Below, one piece after another: positions 1-5,630 of a stretch of DNA of 5,630 nt (its first letter is position 1; every line of letters starts with the position of its first letter). The stretch lies in NCBI GenBank assembly GCA_017860555.1, contig JAGDMJ010000244.1, positions 1 through 5,630 on the forward strand, in the 5' to 3' direction. The notes below the pieces were generated by a model that saw only the letters and a list, made by a program, of their open reading frames with translations, was not told the origin of the DNA and made no database searches. Position numbers and translations under genes: made by a program. This stretch comes from Bacteroidota bacterium. Lineage in GTDB: Bacteria > Bacteroidota > Ignavibacteria > UBA10030 > UBA6906.

Positions 1-89
1 CCGGGGCTGCTCGATGCCAATCCGTAGCAAACCAGGCCAGAGAGTATCCCCGAAAGTGTGGCAATGGTCAAACGTTTTGCATTCTTCAT
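1..89 (-). CDS. N-terminus of an unidentified membrane or exported protein (cut by window edge)
   Basis: Reading leftward from an ATG at 89-87, the frame is open to base 1 and gives 29 complete codons beginning MKNAKRLTIATL. Two or three positive residues (K2, K5, R6) are followed by a hydrophobic run from about residue 7 to 25, then a short SSSP stretch. This is the layout of a signal peptide or a first transmembrane helix. Cys21 follows Gly-Leu-Val, a poor lipobox, so a lipoprotein is possible but not favoured. No clear Shine-Dalgarno precedes the ATG. A candidate promoter lies just upstream (126-154) and the gene is divergent from the DUF362 gene. The family cannot be named from 29 residues. 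Confidence 0.65.
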   Translation of the reverse strand, partial: MKNAKRLTIATLSGILSGLVCYGLASSSP

Positions 90-125
90 GAGGGTCTCTG
101 CAGGAAGTGGAAGAAGGGACCCAGA

Positions 126-154
126 ATTGTAGGGGAATTTTCAGAAAAGTGCAA
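126..154 (-). promoter_or_regulatory. Candidate sigma70-like promoter for the left-edge gene
   Basis: On the minus strand TTGCAC (154-149) is followed by exactly 17 bases and then TACAAT (131-126). The -10 matches the consensus at 5 of 6 positions, while the -35 matches only the TTG. Transcription would begin near 119, giving a leader of about 30 nt before the ATG at 89. The spacing is ideal, but the -35 is weak and the promoter consensus of this organism is unknown. Confidence 0.35.
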
Positions 155-155
155 T
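127..155 (+). promoter_or_regulatory. Candidate weak promoter for the DUF362 gene, overlapping the divergent one
   Basis: On the plus strand TTGTAG (127-132), 17 bases, then TGCAAT (150-155) form a weak sigma70-like pair, with 3 of 6 and 4 of 6 matches. It lies almost exactly on top of the minus-strand candidate, so each -10 overlaps the other's -35. Transcription would start near 162, about 40 nt before the DUF362 ATG. The remaining leader to 201 is A/T-rich and has no Shine-Dalgarno. Confidence 0.2.
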
Positions 156-201
156 GGCGTAAACAGTCCAAAATACAAAATCCAAATTCCGAATTATTCT
201 T

Positions 202-1134
202 ATGTCTCTCCTCTCCCGACGTACCTTTCTTTCCGCCGCGACGGCGGCGGTGCTCCCGGCTCTTTTTGGCCCCGGGAGAGTTCTTGGATCGGCATTCGGT
301 ACGCGACAGATCCCTCCCGACCTGGCAGTTGTCAGAAGCGCCAACTACTATAACGCCACAATCAGGGCGATTGACGAACTTGGGGGCATGCGGAGATTCG
401 TATCGCGCGGCTCCCGGATCGGTCTGCTCATCAATTCCCCGTTCGACAAACCGGGAACGTACGCAAAGCCACAGATCGCACTCGCCGTCCTCACCATGTG
501 TCTGAATGCCGGCGCAAAGGAAGTGATCAGCCTTGAAGATGCTCCGATGTCATACTGGAGACGCGCCACGCTGAACAAGGAACAGGAAGGCCTCGTGGCG
601 TCCATCAAACCGCCGGGAGAGAGGACAACAATTGAGGTCAAAGGAGGATCACGATTGAAGGAGATCGACATCGTGCGCGACTTCCTCGAATGCGACATCC
701 TTATCAACATTCCGATCTTCAAGGATCATGACGGCGTCCGGCTCACCGGCACCCTCAAGAACATCATGGGGGTGACGTCCTCATCAACCAACCGGTTCTT
801 CCACAATGTTTCTCTCATTCCCATCGAGGGATACTACAACGATCCGCTCCACCTCTCCGAATGCATCGCTGAGGCGAATCTGGTACGGAAGCCAACGCTC
901 TGCATCGGAGATGGAACGGAGATCGTTGCCACCAACGGCCCTTCCGGCCCGGGCAGGATGGTACGCCCTCAGGTCGTGATTGCCGGGACAGACCGGGTCG
1001 CCATGGATTCTTTCGGGGCGACACTGCTGGATCTGAGGCCGGAAGAGATACCAACGATTCGGAAGGCTTCGGAATTGGGCTTGGGCTCGATGGATCTCGC
1101 ACAACTTCAGATATCACGGGTGGACCTGCAATAG
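202..1134 (+). CDS. Tat-exported DUF362 domain protein
   Basis: 310 residues. The N-terminus has a twin-arginine signal: S5-R6-R7-T8-F9-L10 followed by an Ala-rich hydrophobic stretch to about residue 30, so export of a folded protein through Tat is likely. From about residue 40 the DUF362 pattern is clear: an ANYYNATIRAIDELGG opening, PGTYAKPQIALAV (84-96), AGAKEVI (103-109), then the family hallmark at 171-190 (K174, H176, T182, G183, K186, N187, G190), and a closing GTDRVAMDS segment (262-270). The molecular function of DUF362 is not established; many relatives carry a C-terminal 2[4Fe-4S] ferredoxin domain. This one has none: only four scattered cysteines (100, 164, 222, 234). The usual KPN near the first domain strand is here LLINSP (75-80), keeping only the Asn. 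The start is fixed by a stop at 160-162 with no start codon between, and by the Tat motif. No Shine-Dalgarno is visible. A nitroreductase gene follows after 62 bp. Confidence 0.88.
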   Translation: MSLLSRRTFLSAATAAVLPALFGPGRVLGSAFGTRQIPPDLAVVRSANYYNATIRAIDELGGMRRFVSRGSRIGLLINSPFDKPGTYAKPQIALAVLTMCLNAGAKEVISLEDAPMSYWRRATLNKEQEGLVASIKPPGERTTIEVKGGSRLKEIDIVRDFLECDILINIPIFKDHDGVRLTGTLKNIMGVTSSSTNRFFHNVSLIPIEGYYNDPLHLSECIAEANLVRKPTLCIGDGTEIVATNGPSGPGRMVRPQVVIAGTDRVAMDSFGATLLDLRPEEIPTIRKASELGLGSMDLAQLQISRVDLQ

Positions 1135-1196
1135 TCCGCTGCCGGCTGGCCTGTTTCGTCTGTCTAACTCGTTAATCCTATTACTTCGGGCATCTC

Positions 1197-1784
1197 ATGC
1201 TCCTCAAACTCCTCCAGAAAAGCAGAAGCTACCGTCGCTTTGACCATTCGCACAAGATCTCGCGGAAAACCCTCAGGGAGCTCGTAAATCTCGCGCGGCT
1301 TACTCCCTCTTCCGGCAATCTGCAGCCTCTGAAGTACCTCCTCGTTCACGAGCAGGACGCAACCGATCAGCTATTCGGCTTCCTCAAATGGGCCCGATAT
1401 CTTCGCGAATGGGGTGGCCCATCGGAGTCCGAAAAGCCATCCGCCTATATCGTGGTGCTTGGCGACACGACCATCGCCCAGGGCTTTCAATTCGACGCGG
1501 GTATCGCGGCTCAGTCGATGATGCTGGGTGCAGTGGAGAAGGAACTAGGCGGGTGCATGCTCACGTCGATCGATCGGGACGGACTCCGAGAAGCGTTCTC
1601 CATTCCGTTCCACCTGGAAATTCTCCTCGTCATAGCTCTGGGCAAGCCGGCAGAGCAGGTGGTCCTTGAAGCCGTGCCGACCGAAGGGAGCATCAAGTAC
1701 TATCGCACAGAGGACGGGGTGCACCATGTGCCGAAGCGGGCGTTGGATCAACTGATCGTGTCTTTTGACCGGCAGAGGAAATGA
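1197..1784 (+). CDS. Nitroreductase-family FMN-dependent oxidoreductase
   Basis: 195 residues, a normal length for the short nitroreductase fold, and cytoplasmic (no signal). The FMN-phosphate-binding N-terminal motif is present as R10-S11-Y12-R13-R14-F15, followed by the second flavin-contact motif P37-S-S-G-N41-L-Q-P44. A Gly/Ala-rich helix GIAAQSMMLGAVEKELGG (102-119) and the strand-plus-turn VIALGKPAE (145-153) complete the core. The tail KYYRTEDGVHHVPKRALDQL (167-186) resembles the C-terminal signature of a subgroup common in Bacteroidota and Clostridia. Family members reduce nitroaromatics, quinones or flavins with NAD(P)H; the substrate here cannot be told. The start is fixed because an in-frame stop (1173-1175) lies just upstream with no other start codon; no Shine-Dalgarno is seen. 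Its stop codon overlaps the start of the next gene (ATGA, 1781-1784), implying co-transcription and translational coupling. Confidence 0.9.
   Translation: MLLKLLQKSRSYRRFDHSHKISRKTLRELVNLARLTPSSGNLQPLKYLLVHEQDATDQLFGFLKWARYLREWGGPSESEKPSAYIVVLGDTTIAQGFQFDAGIAAQSMMLGAVEKELGGCMLTSIDRDGLREAFSIPFHLEILLVIALGKPAEQVVLEAVPTEGSIKYYRTEDGVHHVPKRALDQLIVSFDRQRK
1774..1779 (+). promoter_or_regulatory. Ribosome binding site AGAGGA that bears on the DUF6265 start
   Basis: AGAGGA lies at the very end of the nitroreductase coding sequence, just before a double ATGATG. Only one base separates it from the first ATG (1781), while four bases separate it from the second (1784). Spacing therefore favours initiation at 1784, which would shorten the protein by one residue and place its start directly after the upstream stop. 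It is the only clear Shine-Dalgarno-like element I see in front of a gene here. Confidence 0.5.
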
Positions 1785-2266
1785 TGCGAACGCTTGTACT
1801 ACTTCTGCTTTCCTGGGGTTGCGTGGCGCCGACAAACGCACTCTCTCAGGCTCAAAGGGCATCGTCTGAATCGCTGCGGTGGCTCTCCGGTTGCTGGGTA
1901 CGGGAGTCCGGTCGACTGATCACAGAGGAAACATGGACTGAGCCCAGGGGTGGAATTCTGCTCGGGGTCGCGCGGACGACGCATGGAGATTCGCTCGTCG
2001 ACTTCGAATTCTCGCGCATTGCCGAAACCGACAGCGGGCTCGTCTTCTTCGCAACTCCGTCAGGCCAGACGCCGGCTTCCTTTCGCGCCGTAACGTCCGG
2101 CGCGCATAGCATCGTTTTTGAGAATCCGAACCACGATTTTCCACAGAGGATCGTCTATCAACGGACGAACCGGGATTCGCTCGAGGCGACCGTGGAGGGA
2201 ACCGTTCATGGTGCTCCACGAAAGATCGATTTCCGCTACAGAAGAATCCCCTGCCCCGGGGATTGA
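1781..2266 (+). CDS. Exported DUF6265 family protein
   Basis: 161 residues (160 if the second Met is used). An N-terminal hydrophobic stretch (MRTLVLLLLSWG) followed by a polar, Ala/Ser-rich segment to about residue 28 looks like a signal peptide. Cys14 follows Ser-Trp-Gly, so a lipoprotein is possible although the lipobox is imperfect. The mature part matches DUF6265: W34-L-S-G-C38-W39 opening, E49/E50-T-W, P55-R-G-G-I-L-L-G-V-A-R65, the D74-F-E-F-S-R-I80 strand, then the strongly typical F113-E-N-P-N-H-D-F-P-Q-R-I124 block and the E139-G turn. Known members are small, mostly beta, lipocalin-like in outline and of unknown function. The only cysteines in the mature part are 38 and 158, which could form a disulfide in the periplasm. 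It overlaps the nitroreductase stop by 4 bp and ends 30 bp from the convergent receptor gene. Confidence 0.82.
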   Translation: MMRTLVLLLLSWGCVAPTNALSQAQRASSESLRWLSGCWVRESGRLITEETWTEPRGGILLGVARTTHGDSLVDFEFSRIAETDSGLVFFATPSGQTPASFRAVTSGAHSIVFENPNHDFPQRIVYQRTNRDSLEATVEGTVHGAPRKIDFRYRRIPCPGD

Positions 2267-2274
2267 CATCCCCG
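2245..2274. terminator. Stem-loop at the convergent gene junction, possible two-way transcript end
   Basis: Three arms share one set of bases. AATCCCC (2245-2251) can pair with GGGGATT (2258-2264) around a 6-nt loop. Alternatively CGGGGAT (2257-2263) pairs perfectly with ATCCCCG (2268-2274) around a TGAC loop that contains the DUF6265 stop codon. It lies 22 bases past the receptor's stop on the other strand. Neither side has the run of T expected of a classical intrinsic terminator, so a 3'-end stabilising or Rho-assisted role is as likely. Confidence 0.35.
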
Positions 2275-2296
2275 CTTCCTCGCCGCGCGATCGCCG

Positions 2297-4588
2297 TTAG
2301 AATTCCGCGCTGATGCCGATCGACGGAAGGATGCCGATTGCGCTCTCATCCATCTCCACCGTTTGCTCACGCTCATTCCATTTTACCTGGCCGGAGAACT
2401 TGTTGTTGTAGACGTTCTGGATATCGAGATAGACGATCAGGCCCCAATTCTGAAAGTACCAGCGCCTGTCCACCCGGACGTCAAGGGAATGCGGGCTTTC
2501 CGTACGCACGGAGTTATACTCCGAGACGTTCCGCGTACCATCCGGGTTGTACGGAGTATATGGCATCCCGGTCGCGTAGCGGAACTTCATGCTTGCTTCC
2601 CAGTGGTCGTCAAATCGGTACCCTCCCGTCACATTCGCGATGAAAGGCTGATCGAATGACCCGGGGCGCTCAACTCCATCAAGCGCGGTGAAACGTGCCC
2701 TGCTCCATGTAATGCTCAGCAGGCCGTACAAAGGGATCTCAGAGAGTTTTTTCTGGGCAAGGAATTCTACGCCAAAGGCCCGACCGTATCCGGCGCTGAC
2801 AAGCTCATCCAGTCCGTACGATGCGAAGTCGTCGTTCGTGCCGCCGTAGCCGGCGCCGGTATTTGCCAGGACAAGATACCGGCGGTCAAGACTCGCGGCA
2901 TAATCTCCGTATTTTTTGTAGAACCCCTCGAGCCGGACCCTGAGGTCGGCGCGCAGCAGGTGCTCGATGCCCAGGACGAACTGGTCCGCGCGAGCCTGTT
3001 GCAGTGATCGGTTGAGTTCATTGGACACCAGCCAGATATAGGAAGGCGATTGCGCGTATCGCCCGACAGTTGCGCTTATCGTCGTGAGCGGAGATGCTTC
3101 CCACGAAACAGAGAAGCGTGGCGAGAAGATGAGTTGTTTCTCGATAAGGCTGAAATAATCGAGCCTTCCTCCCAGGGTTACCTGAAAACCCGCGGGAAGG
3201 TGTTGGGAAAATTGAAGATACCCTGCACTCTTGTAGCCAATGGACGAGTAGTTGGACACATTGACATTCAATGTATCCCCGAACGACGTATAGTAATCGG
3301 GAAGGGCGATTGAACCATCAAACCGTACCCGTTTCAGGGACACGCCGCCCGACATTTCCGTTGCGCCATCCTTGGAAAGCTTAACCACTGCATCACCACG
3401 AAGCCCAGTCTCTCCTTCTTTGGACCTGTTTGTGAAGATCGGTTGCAGCAACGAATCCGTCTGGATGCCGTCGTAGGACACGAAGGATCTGCCCAGCGTC
3501 AGCGTGGCATAGCCGCGGCCGAAAAGCCGTTGCCAGGTCGCGCCGAACGCATACTGATTCTGCGCGGTGCCGAGGATTTGCGAGTTGTTATAGTAATCGT
3601 CGGCATCGTCATAAAAGTAATTCACGTCGTCAATGGCCCCGACACCGAGGACTGTGAGGGAGTTCGACGGGTCGAGTTTGAAGGTGGTCTTCCCAAAAAA
3701 GTCCCAGTACTCGGGGACAAAACTGAATCCCGCCGCGCGGAATATCAGATCCAGATAGCTCCTCCTCGCCGACAGCAGAAACGAACCCTTTTCCGTCACC
3801 GGCCCTTCAAGATTCAGGCCAAACTGGGTGGCCGAGACCGTAGCTTTTCCCCCCAGCCCGTCGGTTCGGCCATCGCGCAGGTCTATGCTGAGAACAGAGG
3901 ACATTCTGTCCCCATACCGCACGCCGAACCCGCCGGTCGTAAAAGCCGTCTCACGAACGAAGTCGAGGTTGATGTAACTGAGCGGGCCGCCGCTTGCGCC
4001 CTGGGTGCCAAAGTGATTGATGTTCGGGATTTCGATGTTATCAACGATATAGAGGTTCTCCGATGGAGCTCCGCCGCGAACCACGAGGTCGTTCCGGCCC
4101 GGCTGGGCCTGTGCGACCCCCGGAAGCACGGAGATCGCCCGCACCACATCTTCAAATCCTCCCGGGGAACGACGAATCTCCTCATACGAGAGACGCTGTG
4201 CACTTACGACGGCATCAGGATTCTTCTGAAAGTAACTTGCCGTGACTTCAACCGTTCCGATTCCGACGGGTACCTGATCAAGCGCAACGACGACTTCGGT
4301 AGGCTTTCCCGGTTCGACGATGATATCACTGACGATCGTCGCCTGATAGCCGACAAGCGAACCGCGCAACTGGTAGGTACCGGCAGGCACGTTGCGGATG
4401 ACAAAACGCCCGTCCACGTCCGTGCTGGCACCGAGCGTCTTTCCTAAAATCTGCACATTCGCCGCTGGCAGGGGTTCCTGGGTGACCTGGTCCCTCGCCA
4501 CACCCGCAATCGAACCCGTCTGCGAAAATGCCATGGGAGAAAACACCATGAAGCTTAATAGCGTCGCGAGGAGAAGTCGCCCGAACAT
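2297..4588 (-). CDS. TonB-dependent outer-membrane receptor with CarboxypepD-regulatory-like domain
   Basis: 763 residues. Residues 1-22 form a signal peptide (hydrophobic LLLATLLSFMVF, likely cut near AFSQ). Residues about 24-105 form a carboxypeptidase-regulatory-like Ig fold with the typical GSIAGVARD start, PLPAANVQILG (39-49), DVDGRFVIRNVPAGTYQL (57-74) and VGYQ. A TonB-box-like segment TVEVTA (112-117) precedes the plug (about 125-240), which has VRGGAPSENLYIVDNIEIPN (170-189) and GGFGVRYGDRMSSVL (219-233). The rest is a 22-strand-type beta barrel rich in alternating aromatic residues, ending in Phe763 as outer-membrane proteins usually do. Such receptors import siderophores, cobalamin, glycans or peptides using TonB-ExbBD energy. 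The substrate is not readable here: no SusD-like partner or metal gene adjoins it, though its downstream neighbour on the same strand is not visible. The ATG at 4588 gives a good signal peptide with no start codon in the preceding frame; no Shine-Dalgarno is obvious. Its upstream neighbour is a sugar kinase, 107 bp away. Confidence 0.93.
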   Translation of the reverse strand: MFGRLLLATLLSFMVFSPMAFSQTGSIAGVARDQVTQEPLPAANVQILGKTLGASTDVDGRFVIRNVPAGTYQLRGSLVGYQATIVSDIIVEPGKPTEVVVALDQVPVGIGTVEVTASYFQKNPDAVVSAQRLSYEEIRRSPGGFEDVVRAISVLPGVAQAQPGRNDLVVRGGAPSENLYIVDNIEIPNINHFGTQGASGGPLSYINLDFVRETAFTTGGFGVRYGDRMSSVLSIDLRDGRTDGLGGKATVSATQFGLNLEGPVTEKGSFLLSARRSYLDLIFRAAGFSFVPEYWDFFGKTTFKLDPSNSLTVLGVGAIDDVNYFYDDADDYYNNSQILGTAQNQYAFGATWQRLFGRGYATLTLGRSFVSYDGIQTDSLLQPIFTNRSKEGETGLRGDAVVKLSKDGATEMSGGVSLKRVRFDGSIALPDYYTSFGDTLNVNVSNYSSIGYKSAGYLQFSQHLPAGFQVTLGGRLDYFSLIEKQLIFSPRFSVSWEASPLTTISATVGRYAQSPSYIWLVSNELNRSLQQARADQFVLGIEHLLRADLRVRLEGFYKKYGDYAASLDRRYLVLANTGAGYGGTNDDFASYGLDELVSAGYGRAFGVEFLAQKKLSEIPLYGLLSITWSRARFTALDGVERPGSFDQPFIANVTGGYRFDDHWEASMKFRYATGMPYTPYNPDGTRNVSEYNSVRTESPHSLDVRVDRRWYFQNWGLIVYLDIQNVYNNKFSGQVKWNEREQTVEMDESAIGILPSIGISAEF

Positions 4589-4657
4589 CGAAGATTCCCG
4601 AATTATGGTAGTGGACAGAGTAACGCTAAGAACACCCGTAGGGTCGTCGGGAGTTCC

Positions 4658-4663
4658 ATTATA
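4658..4663 (-). promoter_or_regulatory. Perfect -10 box (TATAAT) ahead of the receptor gene
   Basis: The minus strand reads GCGT-TATAAT-GG here, a full match to the sigma70 -10 consensus, placed 69 bases before the receptor ATG. No good -35 lies at 16-18 bases; the nearest candidate is TTGGCC (4689-4684) at an over-long 20-base spacing. A start near 4651 would leave a leader of about 62 nt. The box directly abuts one arm of the inverted repeat at 4664-4708. Confidence 0.4.
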
Positions 4664-4708
4664 ACGCCCAAATCGCTTAATTAGGCCAATAGGGCTTATT
4701 TTGGGCGT
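4664..4708. repeat. Perfect 9-bp inverted repeat across the kinase stop codon
   Basis: ACGCCCAAA (4664-4672) is mirrored exactly by TTTGGGCGT (4700-4708), with 27 bases between. A nested imperfect hairpin sits inside: TAGGCC (4682-4687) against GGCTTA (4693-4698), with one G-T wobble on the plus strand and a 5-nt loop. The right arm encodes the last residues of the kinase and the left arm touches the receptor's TATAAT box. It may be a 3'-end structure of the kinase transcript or a two-half-site operator for the receptor. No T-run follows on the minus strand, so it is not a standard intrinsic terminator. Confidence 0.5.
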
Positions 4709-5630
4709 ATTCCCGACGGCGCCCTGATCTCTCCCACCAGCTCGGCCTGCAGAGCATCATCCCGCAGACGGTTGAGATTGCGCGGATCCTTGAGGTCGGG
4801 ACCAACGATCTTTTGGCCTATCGGCTTGCCCACCTGCACGGAGGCGACATAATTAGCGAAGAAAATGGCAGAGGCAGGATCCTCATCGATGCAGAGAGAG
4901 AGCGCCAGCGCAGCCGCGAACATATCGCCGCAGTGCATTGCGATGCCCCCTGCCAGCTTGTGCGCGCCGGGCGTCGGAAAACGAACGACCGTCCCCCGCC
5001 CTTCCCGCACGGTCACCAGCGCTGCTCCCCGTTCTCCAAGCGTGATGACGATATTGGGAAAGTCATTCCCCCATTTCTGCCCGATGCTCTCGGCAAGTGT
5101 CCTGAGATTCGCCCCAACACTCCAATCCATCCTGGGAAGGTGAACCGCCCCTGCAGCCTCAACATCGTTCGGTTTGAAGAGGTCAACCTTCAGTCCCTCG
5201 AATTTCTCCCATTCACGTTTCGGGTCGACAACCACTCGAATCGGTTCCATCCCGTCGGAGGCACGGCGTTCAGCGACGCGGGCAATCCGCTCATTGAGGG
5301 CAACCATGACACGCCGTGAGAGAAAGCCCTTGCCGGTATCGCTGAAGAGAATGACATTGGACGCGTGGGCCTGCTGTTCCCACCAATCGAGGAAATCCCG
5401 CGTACAGATTTCTTTTTCCGCCCTCGCATGGGACGCACTCGCATCGGGGTCTTTATCCACCCGAAGGCGCAAATCAAATCGGTCGGCGGCCGGATCGTGC
5501 ACATAGAATCGCAGACGGGTCACCGTCTGGACCCCGGGGAGCCGGATCTGTCTCGCCCGCACACCTGACGCAGCGAAGATCTCACCGACGCGATCCGCTT
5601 CCGGATCGTCTCCGGTTACCGTGACCAGGA
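4696..5630 (-). CDS. PfkB/ribokinase-family sugar kinase, RfaE/HldE N-domain-like (5' end outside window)
   Basis: 310 residues are visible. The frame is open to base 5628, so the GTG at 5562 is an internal Val: residues before it (VTVTGDDPEADRVGEIFAAS, 2-21) form the expected TGDD strand and helix of this fold. Next come the substrate-lid segment QTVTRLRFYVHD (34-45), SDTGKGFL (96-103), VVVDPKR (132-138), the NxxE motif P153-N154-D-V-E157 that helps hold Mg-ATP, ITLGERGAALV (195-205), and the active-site block with D235 as the likely catalytic base, followed by ANYVASVQVGKPIG (258-271). Order and wording match heptose-7-phosphate kinase domains such as HldE, whose product feeds LPS-core or surface-glycan heptose. 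The protein ends soon after the kinase fold, so there is no fused cytidylyltransferase domain. The anion hole reads H232-C-G-D235 where GAGD is usual; the Asp and preceding Gly are kept. The exact sugar is uncertain. The receptor gene follows after 107 bp on the same strand. Confidence 0.85.
   Translation of the reverse strand, partial: LVTVTGDDPEADRVGEIFAASGVRARQIRLPGVQTVTRLRFYVHDPAADRFDLRLRVDKDPDASASHARAEKEICTRDFLDWWEQQAHASNVILFSDTGKGFLSRRVMVALNERIARVAERRASDGMEPIRVVVDPKREWEKFEGLKVDLFKPNDVEAAGAVHLPRMDWSVGANLRTLAESIGQKWGNDFPNIVITLGERGAALVTVREGRGTVVRFPTPGAHKLAGGIAMHCGDMFAAALALSLCIDEDPASAIFFANYVASVQVGKPIGQKIVGPDLKDPRNLNRLRDDALQAELVGEIRAPSGIRPK

Noticed and set aside
92..122. Hairpin GGGTCTC (92-98) against GGGACCC (116-122) just before the left-edge gene's ATG
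   Set aside because: It has one wobble and a 17-nt loop. The best promoter candidate would start transcription near 119, inside the far arm, so the hairpin may never form in RNA.
165..201. A/T-rich CAAAATACAAAATCCAAATT-like tract considered as a repeat array
   Set aside because: The similarity between units is only low-complexity A/C/T composition, with no fixed period or spacer, so it does not qualify as a repeat or CRISPR element.
107..505. A 132-codon plus-strand frame overlapping the DUF362 start
   Set aside because: It runs out of frame through the Tat signal and first DUF362 motifs, its product is Ser/Arg/Pro-rich with no family resemblance, and the DUF362 frame is far better supported.
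1124..1150. Short GGAC/GTCC pairing and a GCCGGC palindrome after the DUF362 stop, considered as a terminator
   Set aside because: The stem is only 4 bp with an 8-nt loop and no T-run. It is too weak to separate the DUF362 gene from the nitroreductase gene.
3443..4447. A 334-codon open frame on the plus strand, antisense to the receptor gene
   Set aside because: It lies wholly inside a clear receptor gene. Its translation shows no recognisable motif or signal and has an Arg/Val/Asp-rich composition typical of a GC-rich gene read backwards.
4631..4646. ACCCGTAGGGT mini-hairpin in the receptor leader
   Set aside because: Four base pairs with a 3-nt loop is within chance expectation, and no riboswitch-like context surrounds it.
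4813..5319. A 168-codon plus-strand frame opposite the kinase
   Set aside because: It is antisense to conserved kinase motifs (NxxE, GER, HCGD) and encodes low-information sequence, so it is a shadow frame.

Overview
The window looks like bacterial chromosome from a Gram-negative lineage of moderately high G+C. A TonB-dependent outer-membrane receptor with an N-terminal carboxypeptidase-regulatory-like domain, a Tat-exported DUF362 protein, a DUF6265 protein, and starts that mostly lack a clear Shine-Dalgarno all fit the FCB superphylum (Bacteroidota/Ignavibacteria-type or neighbouring candidate phyla). This placement is inference from gene style; there is no rRNA or other marker here. Coding density is high, no gap between genes exceeds about 110 bp, and I see no tRNA, rRNA, CRISPR, insertion sequence or phage gene.

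Layout. Positions 1-89 (minus) hold the first 29 codons of a membrane or secreted protein that runs off the left edge. A 112-bp divergent spacer (90-201) carries candidate back-to-back promoters. Three plus-strand genes follow: a Tat-signal DUF362 protein (202-1134), a nitroreductase-family flavoprotein (1197-1784) and an exported DUF6265 protein (1781-2266). The last two overlap by 4 bp and are almost certainly co-transcribed; the 62-bp gap after the DUF362 gene permits but does not prove a three-gene unit. This unit converges on a minus-strand gene for a 763-residue TonB-dependent receptor (2297-4588), and a small GC-rich stem-loop with two alternative pairings lies at the junction. Upstream of the receptor, on the same strand, is a PfkB/ribokinase-family sugar kinase resembling the heptose-7-phosphate kinase (RfaE/HldE N-domain) group. 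Its 5' end is cut by the right edge: the reading frame stays open to base 5630, so an apparent GTG start at 5562 is internal.

How they work together. The sequence does not establish one shared pathway. The DUF362 and nitroreductase genes are both redox-flavoured by family association only. The receptor and kinase are adjacent on one strand, but a perfect TATAAT box inside a 107-bp gap suggests the receptor has its own promoter. A perfect 9-bp inverted repeat overlaps the kinase stop codon and abuts that box.

I do not see convincing evidence of a new multi-gene system. The best leads are the altered anion-hole motif in the kinase (HCGD in place of GAGD), the inverted repeat with -10 box ahead of the receptor, and the DUF362 subfamily that lacks both a ferredoxin domain and the usual KPN motif.
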